From DATBLE01 sp046735055 (GTDB taxonomy: Bacteria; Actinomycetota; Thermoleophilia; Gaiellales; Gaiellaceae): DNA of 14,527 bases. Numbering within the stretch: position 1 is the first letter of the stretch; every line of letters begins with the position of its first letter. The notes below the pieces were generated by a model. That model was not told where the DNA came from and did no database searches. It saw only the letters and a program-made list of their open reading frames with translations. Positions 5,865 to 13,016 of the stretch are shown piece by piece. Both the position numbers and the translations under genes were made by a program. The DNA lies in the NCBI GenBank assembly GCA_046735055.1, contig JBKPSO010000027.1:1-14527 (forward strand), in the 5' to 3' direction.

Positions 5865-7453
5865 TCCACTGTGCGGTCGCCCGCGGCGACGCGGACGTGC
5901 GAGACCGACTCGCGCTTCGCCACCTCGCGCAGGAGCCTGGCGACGGGGCTGCGGGCCGGCCTAGATGAGACCATGGCGTCCACCTGCTCCTCCGGCATCG
6001 TCAGCCGGAGCAGCAGCTCCTCGTCGGGGATCTTCTCCCCGAATCGCCGGCGGGCGCCTTCGAGGTGGATCGGCTCCAGGTCACGCAGCGCATCGGTCCG
6101 CGGGCGCGAGAGGACCCGGTCGGCGACCTCGGACGACCAGGGCGCGGCCGGCTCGCCGTAGTGGCCGAGGAAGTAGCGGATGATCTCGTCCGGAACGTTC
6201 AGCCAGCGCTCGCCGTCCATCACGTTCCGCACCGCCTGCGTGGCGACGAGCTGGCTGACCGGCGTGACGATGATCGGGTAGCCCATCTCGGCGCGCACGC
6301 GGCCGACCTCCTCCAGCACGGCGTCGAACAGCTCCGGACGTCGCTGCTCCTCGAGCATGCGCCGGGTGGTGGAGACCATCCCGCCTGCCAGTTGGTGGTG
6401 GTAGTACGTCGCATCGAACTCCTGCGGCTGTCCGGCCGGTAGGCCTTTCTTGCGACCGAGTTCGCGGAAGTACTCCGTCATCGCGGCCAGCGCCTCCAGA
6501 TCGAGCTCGTGCGAGAACCCCTCCGCCTGGAGGTTGCGGAGCGTTGTGTCGGCCGCAGGGTTAGACGTCCCGCGCGCGAGCGGCCCGACCGCGGTGTGCA
6601 GCGCCTGGAAACCGGCCCGCAATCCCTCCAGATAGACGAACGGCGCCAGACCGATCGTGCAGTGGCTGTGCAGCTCGACGGCGCGCCCGCCCGCGGCGGC
6701 GAGGAAGTGCGGGGCGAGCTCTCGCACCGCGTCCGGTGTCAGCAGGCCGCCGGGGTCCTTCAGGTACAGGCGATCCATGTCGCCGCAGTCGGCGAGCGCC
6801 GACGCCCGCTCGGCGTAGTACTCGTGCGTGTGCACCTCGCTGACCGAGTAGGTCAGGCCGATGACGATCTCCTCGGCTCCCTCCTCACGGGCCATCCGCG
6901 CACTCCGGCGCAGCCGCTCGGGGTCGTTCGTCGGGTCGGCGATCTGGAACCGCCGGATCCCGTTGCGGACGACGCACCGGAAGGACAGTCGCATCAGATC
7001 CTCGTCGCACGGCGCCCACGAGATGAAGCGCATGCCCGTGGTGATATAGCTGAGCGGGGTGTTCGGCATCGCCGCCCGCACGAGGCGGAGACGCTCCCAC
7101 GGATCCTCGCGGTGGAAGCGCACGGCCACAGCCATGTGCGTGCTCGAGCTGAAGTCGGCGGCGTGAAAGCCGACCCGGTCGATTTTCGGTGCGATCGAGA
7201 CGATGTCCTCCGTGGTCAGGCCGGTCGCGCTCCAGAGACTCTGGTTGCCGTCGCGCGTCGTCGTGTCGACGATCCCCACGGCATTGCCTGCGGCGCGAGG
7301 CCGCGAGGCGGGCGGGCGAGGCGCCGGACTATCCGAGGCCTGCACCTGCCGGACATAGAGCGAGAAGGCCTCGGTCTCGAGGCTGAGCTCCTCGTCCTCG
7401 GTCTGGTCGATCAGCCGCAGAATCTCGCGGACGTCGTCGTCGCTCAGCGGCAT
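5852..7453 (-). CDS. Carboxyltransferase subunit (OadA/PycB-like), no biotinyl domain
   Basis: 533 aa; resembles the TIM-barrel carboxyltransferase of oxaloacetate decarboxylase and pyruvate carboxylase B. Seen: DTTTRDGNQSL (63-73; metal ligand Asp68), EDPWERLRLVRAAMPN, LYLKDPGGLL with the lysine usually carbamylated (Lys232), metal-binding HSH (262-264), HHQLAGGM (352-359), VTPVSQLVATQAVRNVM and ERW..VPDEIIRYFLG. The first 37 residues (EILRLIDQTEDEELSLE, then FSLYVRQ) resemble the N-terminus of biotin carrier proteins. There is no MKM biotin site at the C-terminus. The start ATG overlaps the preceding stop (TGATG). It presumably moves CO2 from carboxybiotin on a separate carrier to the phosphorylated substrate, as in HpeCBA. 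The fold is certain; the substrate is inferred from the operon. Confidence 0.85.
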   Translation of the reverse strand: MPLSDDDVREILRLIDQTEDEELSLETEAFSLYVRQVQASDSPAPRPPASRPRAAGNAVGIVDTTTRDGNQSLWSATGLTTEDIVSIAPKIDRVGFHAADFSSSTHMAVAVRFHREDPWERLRLVRAAMPNTPLSYITTGMRFISWAPCDEDLMRLSFRCVVRNGIRRFQIADPTNDPERLRRSARMAREEGAEEIVIGLTYSVSEVHTHEYYAERASALADCGDMDRLYLKDPGGLLTPDAVRELAPHFLAAAGGRAVELHSHCTIGLAPFVYLEGLRAGFQALHTAVGPLARGTSNPAADTTLRNLQAEGFSHELDLEALAAMTEYFRELGRKKGLPAGQPQEFDATYYHHQLAGGMVSTTRRMLEEQRRPELFDAVLEEVGRVRAEMGYPIIVTPVSQLVATQAVRNVMDGERWLNVPDEIIRYFLGHYGEPAAPWSSEVADRVLSRPRTDALRDLEPIHLEGARRRFGEKIPDEELLLRLTMPEEQVDAMVSSRPARSPVARLLREVAKRESVSHVRVAAGDRTVEWHR

Positions 7454-8457
7454 CAGGGCCGGTCGCCGGCACCGAAGGCGTCCATCACGAGCGCGATTGC
7501 CGACCCGGACACGGGCGATGCGGCTCTGGTCGCGGTCACCGGCCGTGCCTGGAGAGCGTGCAGTCGCCGGGTTCCCCGCTCGATCGCCCACTCGACGTCC
7601 TGGTGGCAGTCGAAGTGGCGCTCCACGCGCCTCGCGAGCTCGACGAGCTCGGCGAGCTCATCTTCGCCGAGGCAGGCCGCGTCGCGCCGCTCGGGCGGCA
7701 CCTCCACGCGCACGGTCCCGCGCCCGGAAGGGTCGACCACGTACTCGACCTCCTTCGGGTTGACCGTGCTGCGGACGACCTCGCCCGTCACCTTGCTGAC
7801 GAGGTAGTCGTCGGGATTCGTCTCGCCCCCGACGACCGCGAGTCCCAGCCCCCAGCTCGCGTTCACGGCGACCATGCTCGGGTCGCCGCTCACCGGGTTG
7901 CACGTGAACATGACGCCGGAGACGACCGCATCGATCATCACCTGCACCGTGACGCCCATCGCCGCCTCGGTGACTCCGAGCTTCGCGCGATAGGCGATCG
8001 CGCGCGGCGTGTACAGGCTCACCCAGCAGTCGCGCACCGCGTCGCACAGATGCTCGATCCCGCGAATCCAGAGGAAGGTCTCCTGCTGGCCGGCGTAGGT
8101 CGCGTCCTGGCTGTCCTCGCCGAGCGCGCTCGAGCGGACGGCGACGGGCGGCTCGCCGAGCGCCACGTAGAGCGACCCGAGCTCTTCGCGCATGTCGGCC
8201 GGCAGCGGAGCGAAGCGCATCGCCTCGTCGATCGTCTTCGCCGCGTACTCGCCGCCGCGTGACAGCGCCGCGGCGATCATGCCGTCGAGCCCGGCGGCCT
8301 CGACGAAGGCGCGATACGCGCTCGCGCCGATCGCGAAGCCCGTCGGCACCGGGATCTCCGCGGCCAGGAGCTCGCCGAGGTTCGCGCTCTTGCCGCCGAA
8401 CTCGGCAGCGTCGCCTCCCCGCAGCTCCCCAAGCAGGCGCGTTCGACCCACGGCCAC
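7453..8457 (-). CDS. PEP-synthase-type ATP-grasp subunit of a split aryl kinase (PpsB/HpeH/CreI class)
   Basis: 334 aa, matching only the N-terminal ATP-binding domain (PPDK_N) of PEP synthase. Visible motifs: GGKSANLGEL (21-30, Lys23), PVPTGFAI, VAVRSSALGEDS (105-116, Arg108), TYAGQQETFL, VVSGVMFTCNPVSGD (178-192), WGLGLAVVGGETNPDDY, QDVEWAI (286-292, Glu289) and LQARPV (302-307). The start GTG follows directly on the TGA of the partner gene. Phenylphosphate synthase of Thauera, the 4-cresol kinase CreHI and the hydroxyacetophenone kinase HpeHI are split in this way, with an ATP-grasp half that phosphorylates a His on the partner. No PEP/pyruvate-binding barrel is present in either half, so it is not an ordinary PEP synthase. 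The phenolic substrate is inferred. Confidence 0.85.
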   Translation of the reverse strand: MAVGRTRLLGELRGGDAAEFGGKSANLGELLAAEIPVPTGFAIGASAYRAFVEAAGLDGMIAAALSRGGEYAAKTIDEAMRFAPLPADMREELGSLYVALGEPPVAVRSSALGEDSQDATYAGQQETFLWIRGIEHLCDAVRDCWVSLYTPRAIAYRAKLGVTEAAMGVTVQVMIDAVVSGVMFTCNPVSGDPSMVAVNASWGLGLAVVGGETNPDDYLVSKVTGEVVRSTVNPKEVEYVVDPSGRGTVRVEVPPERRDAACLGEDELAELVELARRVERHFDCHQDVEWAIERGTRRLHALQARPVTATRAASPVSGSAIALVMDAFGAGDRP

Positions 8458-10284
8458 TCAGCTGTCGAGGATCGTGACGACGCCGGCCGAGCCGTCGACG
8501 CGGATCGACTGGCCCGTCCGGATCTGCGCCGTTGCCCGGCCGGTACCGACCACGGCCGGCAGCCCGTACTCGCGGCACACGATCGCGGCATGCGACATCA
8601 CACCGCCGATGTCGGTGACGACGCCCTTGACCTTCGGGAAGATCGGCGCCCACGCCGGCGAGGTGATCGGGCAGACGAGCACCTCGCCGTTGCGAACGTC
8701 GGCGATCTCCTCGACCGTGATCACGACGCGGGCCGGGCCCTCGACCACTCCCGGTGCCGCGGCGGCGCCGGTGAGCTCCGTTCCGCCCTCTTCGGAGCGA
8801 GCCCATTCCTGGACGCGCTGCGTCGTCACGCCCCAGAGCATGATCACGGCCGGGTCCGTGATCGCCTCGGGCGTCGCCCCGATCGCCGGAGGCGGGGTCC
8901 ACTCGCCGAGCCCGCGCAGCAGCTCCCGCCGCCGCGCGACTATCGGCGGCCAGTAGGTCGGCCCCAGCGCTGCACCTCCGGTCGCCCATGTCAGCAGCAG
9001 CTCGTCGAGCGCGCTCGCCACCTCGTGGCGGCCGAGCTGGAACACGTCCTCGGAGTCCTCGAGGAACTCGTGCCGCGCGAGCAGCGCACCGAACTCGCGC
9101 ACCTTGTTCCACCAACGCGTGAGGAACCAGTAGTCGCAGAAGAACTTGTGCTCCTCGACGTACGGAAAGACCGTGCGCGAGAGCGCGAGCAGGTCGTCGA
9201 ACGACTTGCGCGCTTGCTCGCCCAGGAGCGCGCCGTACTGCTCCGCGAGCCGGTCGCGCTCGCGCCGGACCTCCTCGGTCGGACGCTCGACCTCCTCCCC
9301 GGCCTTCAGCGCACGGACGTAGCCGATCAGCGACGCATAGGGGATGCTCGGGTCGTCGTACCAGCTGCGGTAGTAGTGGTAGAGACCGTCCCCCGTCGCC
9401 ATGTTGAACCACGGGTCCTTCGTCCGTTCGAGCTCCTCCAGCCAGCGGCGGCCCTCGTCGCTCTGTGCGAGCGCGGCCTCGATCTCCTCCGGCGAGCAGC
9501 CCTCGACGAACGCGCCGTCGACGCCGCGCTCCAGCGCGAGCCGCGCGAGGCGGCGCAGCTCCGCGTCCGGCCGGAAGAGCACGACGTCGATGCCCGCGAC
9601 CATCTGCGCGATGTGCTGGTCGGGGATGTCGGGCAGGTGCGTCTTGCAGAGGTCGGCGAAGGTGAGGTAGGCGCCGTAGCCGAGGAGCAGGAACTCGAAG
9701 TGGTGCTGCCACATCAGGTCGCCGCAGCGCAAGGTGCGCTGGTACGCGTCGAGCACCTCGACGGTCGCGGTGTTCTTCTCGTCCCGCTCCATCACCTCGT
9801 CCGTCTCGTACTCGGGGAGGTCCGGGACGTGGAGGTTGGTGATCTCCTCGATCAGCGCCTCCATCTTCTTCTTGAAGGCCTCGTAGAGCTCGTTCCAGTG
9901 CTCGTAGTAGTAGCCCGCGCGCCGCTGGAAGAAGGCGGCACGTTCGGCGATCTTGTCCGGGTCGGTCACCGGGTTCCCGGAGATGTAGACGTAGCCGTTG
10001 ACGATCCGGTAGTCGATTCCCATCGCGACCGGCAGCGCAAAGAAGCGGTTCTGCCACTCGCCGAGCGCCTGGTACGGCGCGTCGATGCAGGCCACGTCGA
10101 ACGCCGGCATCGGCACCGGGAAGTGCATCGAGTTCCAGAACCAGAACCTGCCCTCGTCGGCCTTGCGCCGGCCCTCGGCGAACAGGGCGTGGTACGGGTA
10201 CATCTCCTCCCAGCCCTCGCAGCCCGGAGGTGTCTCGATCTCGTACGGGCTCGGGAATGCGCTCGTCTTGGGAGGCGCGGCCAT
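8458..10284 (-). CDS. PEP-utilising phosphohistidine subunit of a split aryl kinase (PpsA/HpeI/CreH class)
   Basis: 608 aa. The start ATG at 10284 lies six bases past a TATACA -10 box, so the mRNA is probably leaderless; the frame stays open upstream to 10803 but that part is shadow sequence. Residues 1 to about 465 are a long helical, aromatic-rich domain (EGWEEMYPYHALFAEGR; FWFWNSMHFP) presumed to bind the phenolic substrate. Residues about 505-608 are the swivelling phosphohistidine domain, with AAPGVVEGPARVV and GGVMSHAAIVCREYGLPAVVG; His565 is the expected phosphorylated residue. Thauera phenylphosphate synthase protein 1 has the same size and arrangement. First gene of the operon; with its partner it should transfer phosphate from ATP via His565 to a phenol hydroxyl. 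It may specifically be an acetovanillone-type kinase. Confidence 0.83.
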   Translation of the reverse strand: MAAPPKTSAFPSPYEIETPPGCEGWEEMYPYHALFAEGRRKADEGRFWFWNSMHFPVPMPAFDVACIDAPYQALGEWQNRFFALPVAMGIDYRIVNGYVYISGNPVTDPDKIAERAAFFQRRAGYYYEHWNELYEAFKKKMEALIEEITNLHVPDLPEYETDEVMERDEKNTATVEVLDAYQRTLRCGDLMWQHHFEFLLLGYGAYLTFADLCKTHLPDIPDQHIAQMVAGIDVVLFRPDAELRRLARLALERGVDGAFVEGCSPEEIEAALAQSDEGRRWLEELERTKDPWFNMATGDGLYHYYRSWYDDPSIPYASLIGYVRALKAGEEVERPTEEVRRERDRLAEQYGALLGEQARKSFDDLLALSRTVFPYVEEHKFFCDYWFLTRWWNKVREFGALLARHEFLEDSEDVFQLGRHEVASALDELLLTWATGGAALGPTYWPPIVARRRELLRGLGEWTPPPAIGATPEAITDPAVIMLWGVTTQRVQEWARSEEGGTELTGAAAAPGVVEGPARVVITVEEIADVRNGEVLVCPITSPAWAPIFPKVKGVVTDIGGVMSHAAIVCREYGLPAVVGTGRATAQIRTGQSIRVDGSAGVVTILDS

Positions 10285-10306
10285 AACGCCTGTATATACA
10301 CAACCG
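10285..10306. promoter_or_regulatory. Symmetric divergent promoter centred on the palindrome TGTATATACA
   Basis: The perfect palindrome TGTATATACA (10291-10300) supplies a TATACA -10 box on each strand. On either side exactly six bases separate that box from an ATG: 10284 on the minus strand (kinase operon) and 10307 on the plus strand (oxidoreductase remnant). Both transcripts would begin at or within a base of their start codons, so both would be leaderless. No TTGACA-like -35 is visible on either side. TGTATATACA also has the look of a regulator site (GntR/FadR-type operators are often TnGTnnnACnA), so a repressor bound here would shut both genes. Confidence 0.55.
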
Positions 10307-10831
10307 ATGCGAGCCGTCCGGCAATACGCACTCGGCCGGCCCGAGGTGCTCGTCGTCGCGGGTGCTGGTGCTCGGCGCGGCCGGCGGAGTGGGCCACCTC
10401 GCGGTCCAGGTCGCCAAGTGTCATGGGGCGTGGGTCGCCGGCACGTCGAGCGCCGAGAAGCACGCCTTCCTCGCCGAGCTCGGCGTCGACGAACCGCTTG
10501 ACAAGAACGCGAGATCGCGCTGAGGGAGATCGACGCCGTGCTCGACGCGGTCGGCGGCGAGACCGGGCTCGCCGCGCTGACGTCGCTGCGCGACGGCGGG
10601 ACGCTCGTCACCGTCTCGGCCTCCGCCGTCGCTGCGCTCGTAGAGCAGGCCGCGGGCCGCGTACGCGTCGCCGGGATCCTCGTCGAGCCCGACCGAGTCG
10701 GCATGGAAGCGCTCGCGGCGATGAAGCTGAAGCCGCACGTCGAGCGGACGTTCCCGCTCGCGGAGGCTGCCCGCGCGCACGAGCTGGGCGAGCAGGGGCG
10801 CACGCGCGGGAAGATCGTGCTGACCGTCTAG
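10307..10831 (+). pseudogene. Degenerate MDR (quinone reductase / zinc-type alcohol dehydrogenase) remnant
   Basis: Three pieces in different frames add up to a medium-chain reductase lacking its catalytic domain. MRAVRQYALGRPEVL is the normal N-terminus. It is joined after about 15 residues to VLVLGAAGGVGHLAVQVAK (Rossmann GxxGG motif) in the +1 frame, so the whole GroES-like domain, normally over 100 residues, is missing. A second frameshift near 10510 separates this from the C-terminal part, DAVLDAVGGETGLAAL to GKIVLTV, which runs from about 10520 to the TAG at 10829-10831. Copies of GGTGCTCG on both sides of the junction could have mediated the deletion. It overlaps the convergent demethylase stop codon (CTAG shared). 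Non-function is clear unless the assembly is faulty. Confidence 0.8.
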
Positions 10832-12222
10832 CTGACCGTTGCCTTCGTCCGCCAGCCCTCGTGGTAGGAGGTGCGGGCGACCTCGGAGTACGGGCAGGGG
10901 CTGACCACCGCGCGGATCTCGACCTGCGAGTGCCGCTCGACCACCGGCTTCGCCGAGCCGCCGTTCTCCTCGCCCCAGACGAGCGTGACCTCGGTGCCGA
11001 TCTCGACGTCCGAGTTCACCACGCCGAGCGAGAGCATCGAGCGTTCGTTGTAGCTGTACCCGGAGAAGGTCGACACGCCGACCGTCTCGCCGTCGAGCAG
11101 CAGCTTGTCGTTCGGCCAGGTCGAGTAGTTCGAGAGCGGGAGGTCGATGTACTTCGCGGGGTCGCCCTGCTCGAAGAGCGTCCGCATCGCCGCGGCGACG
11201 TCCTCGCCGTTCCAGGCGAGGGTGACCTTGCGTCGCGGCCCCTCCTCGCCCATCGACTCGAGCGCCTCGCGGCCGACGAAGTCGTGGTCGAGCTTGACGA
11301 ACCCCCAGTAGCCGAGGTCGTGCGGGGTGAGGTAGTAGTCCGAGATCTCGTCCGAGTAGAAGCTCCCCCCGAGCGAGCCGGTCGCCTCGTAACCATCGGC
11401 GGGCAGCCACTCCCGATAGGCCTTCATGTCGTCGCCGGTGAAGACGGCCGGGAGCGGGCACGGGATCCAGCCCGACTCGAGCGTGTTCGTCGCGTAGACC
11501 CGCGAGCCCACCTGCTTCAAGCCGAACTCCTCGCCGGCCTCGACGATCGCGGCGCGGACATCCTCCGCCTCCTCCCACGGGCCGAACAGCTCGCGGCCGG
11601 CCACGCCCGACATGCCGTGGTGCAGCGCGCGCGCCGTGTGCCCGGCGATCGTGATCTCGCCCAGGTTGAAGAACTTGATCTCCGGGAGCGGACGGCCGGT
11701 CGCCGTCTCCAGGACCTGCATCGCATTCGGCCCCTGCACCTGGAACCGGTACAGCTTCCGCTTGCCGGTCGGGTTGACGGCCGTGCGCTCGTCGCGCTCG
11801 AAGCTCACGTCGTAGCCGCCGGTCTCGCCGTGGTACTGCACCCAGTTGTGCGCGGACGGGCGCCCGACGATGCTGAACCGGTTCTCGTCGAGGTGGAAGA
11901 GGATCGCGTCGCCGATCACGTAGCCGTCCGGGTTGCAGACGACGAGCTGCTTCGCCTTGTTCACCGCGAAGTTCTCGAACGTGTTCACGGCCAGCGAGGC
12001 GAGGAGAGAAATCACGTCGCGCCCTTCGATGTACAGGTCGGTCATGTGGTGCGACTGGTCGAAGAGCGCGGCCGTCTCGCGCCAGGCAACCTGCTCGTCC
12101 CGCCAGTTCGAGAACTCGGCGGGCACCTTCGGGTAGACGTAGGGTCCGATCTGCGAGTTCCGCGCCATCTCGACGGCGCTCCCGGCGGCCGTCAGCTTTT
12201 GCTCGAGCGTGTGGTGCGTCAT
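10828..12222 (-). CDS. ligM: Tetrahydrofolate-dependent aryl O-demethylase (LigM/DesA-type, GcvT fold)
   Basis: 464 aa, close in length and wording to vanillate/3-O-methylgallate O-demethylase LigM (about 471 aa) and syringate demethylase DesA of Sphingobium. Characteristic stretches: VEMARNSQIGPYVYP (17-31), EFSNWRDEQ, ALFDQSHHMTDLYI (52-65), VGSRVYATNTLESGWIP (238-254), FTGDDMKAYREWLPA and LVWGEENGG. Tyr243 lies where LigM has its catalytic Tyr247. The enzyme moves the methoxy carbon of an aromatic acid to tetrahydrofolate, giving protocatechuate from vanillate or gallate-type products from syringate derivatives. The ATG overlaps the metF-like stop and has an ideal ribosome binding site. 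It could prefer vanillate or syringate; the sequence does not decide this. Confidence 0.9.
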   Translation of the reverse strand: MTHHTLEQKLTAAGSAVEMARNSQIGPYVYPKVPAEFSNWRDEQVAWRETAALFDQSHHMTDLYIEGRDVISLLASLAVNTFENFAVNKAKQLVVCNPDGYVIGDAILFHLDENRFSIVGRPSAHNWVQYHGETGGYDVSFERDERTAVNPTGKRKLYRFQVQGPNAMQVLETATGRPLPEIKFFNLGEITIAGHTARALHHGMSGVAGRELFGPWEEAEDVRAAIVEAGEEFGLKQVGSRVYATNTLESGWIPCPLPAVFTGDDMKAYREWLPADGYEATGSLGGSFYSDEISDYYLTPHDLGYWGFVKLDHDFVGREALESMGEEGPRRKVTLAWNGEDVAAAMRTLFEQGDPAKYIDLPLSNYSTWPNDKLLLDGETVGVSTFSGYSYNERSMLSLGVVNSDVEIGTEVTLVWGEENGGSAKPVVERHSQVEIRAVVSPCPYSEVARTSYHEGWRTKATVS

Positions 12223-13016
12223 GTCGGCGTGACCTCCTTCTCGACTTCGGGGGCAGTGCTATTTCGCTTGTCCAGCTCCCATGCCCACGTGTCCAGGAGC
12301 CGGTTGAAGGTGAAGAAGTGGAACCCTTCGAGCTCCGCGGCGTGCGGGGCGAGGGCGTCGTAGAGCGCGTCTGCCGCGGCCGACAGCCGGAAGAACCTGC
12401 GCAGCCCGCGCTGCTTGCGGAGGAAGCGGAGGGACGGCCCGACGCCTATCTTCACCGCGACCCCGAGCAACCGCCGCCGGTCGACGATTCCAGGCAGCCC
12501 GACGATCACCGGCAGCTCGGCCTGCCGCGCGAAGCGCAGGATCGCGTCCGGATCGAAGCAGAGCTGCGTCGTCACGTAGTCGGCCAGGCGGCTCTTCTCC
12601 GCCAGGGCCACGGCGAGCGCTGCCGGGTCGACCAGCGGGTGACCCTCGGGATAGCCGGCGATCCCGAGCGTGCGCGGCCGGTTCGGGTGCTCGTGCACGA
12701 TCGGCAGGAGCTCGACGGCCGACGAGTACGGCCCGACCGGCTCCGTCGCGTCGCCGCCGATCACGAACGCGTCGTCGATCCCCGCCTCGGCCATCGTCGC
12801 GAGCAGCTCGTCGAGGTGCGTCCGGTCGCGCACCATCCGGGCCGAGAGGTGGACGGTGACCCCGTGGCCGAGCGCGCGCAGGCGCGTCCCCATCCCCACG
12901 GTCCGGTCCGGCCCGTGCCTGGGTGAGCAGGTCACGGTCAGGCGGACGCGCTCGGACAGCTCGGCGGCCTGCTCCTCGCCGGCGCCGACGGGCAGGATCT
13001 CGAAGCGCACGCTCAC
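12219..13016 (-). CDS. Short methylenetetrahydrofolate reductase-like protein (MetF family)
   Basis: 265 aa from the GTG at 13016, which overlaps the dioxygenase stop (GTGA); the frame is open further upstream but that would overlap the dioxygenase extensively. TIM-barrel MetF features: LTVTCSPRHG (26-35), VTVHLSARMV, IDDAFVIGGDA (80-90, Asp89 where MetF has RGD), YVTTQLCFDPDAIL (147-160), PVIVGLPGIVD (169-179) and GFHFFTFN (231-238). The segment that aligns with the FEFFPP motif of the Escherichia coli enzyme has no glutamate, so the usual proton-donating Glu28 seems absent. metF is also next to ligM in Sphingobium SYK-6, where it recycles the 5-methyl-tetrahydrofolate formed by O-demethylation. 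The same role is likely here, with an adapted mechanism. Confidence 0.85.
   Translation of the reverse strand: MSVRFEILPVGAGEEQAAELSERVRLTVTCSPRHGPDRTVGMGTRLRALGHGVTVHLSARMVRDRTHLDELLATMAEAGIDDAFVIGGDATEPVGPYSSAVELLPIVHEHPNRPRTLGIAGYPEGHPLVDPAALAVALAEKSRLADYVTTQLCFDPDAILRFARQAELPVIVGLPGIVDRRRLLGVAVKIGVGPSLRFLRKQRGLRRFFRLSAAADALYDALAPHAAELEGFHFFTFNRLLDTWAWELDKRNSTAPEVEKEVTPT
12232..12241 (-). promoter_or_regulatory. Near-perfect Shine-Dalgarno of the O-demethylase gene
   Basis: AGAAGGAGGT on the minus strand, a full anti-16S match, lies nine bases before the ATG at 12222 and inside the end of the metF-like gene. It is the strongest ribosome binding site in the window. Upstream starts in the same operon lack one, so the demethylase is probably translated more than its neighbours. 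Confidence 0.8.

Noticed and set aside
8458..10284. Interpretation as ordinary PEP synthase or PPDK
   Set aside because: The C-terminal PEP/pyruvate barrel is missing and the ATP-grasp domain is on a separate protein, as in phenylphosphate-synthase-like kinases.
7658..10417. 919-aa open frame on the minus strand
   Set aside because: Alternate frame of the two kinase-subunit genes; composition is Arg/Gly-rich and motifs such as the phosphohistidine site are only in the other frame.
10285..10803. N-terminal extension of the 608-aa kinase subunit
   Set aside because: The frame is open but the residues are unlike the family, and it would cross the divergent promoter and the oxidoreductase remnant; the match begins at the ATG at 10284.
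8590..12363. 1257-aa open frame on the plus strand
   Set aside because: Antisense shadow of the kinase and demethylase genes in high-GC DNA; Arg/Ala/Glu-rich with no recognisable domain, and it crosses two convincing minus-strand genes.
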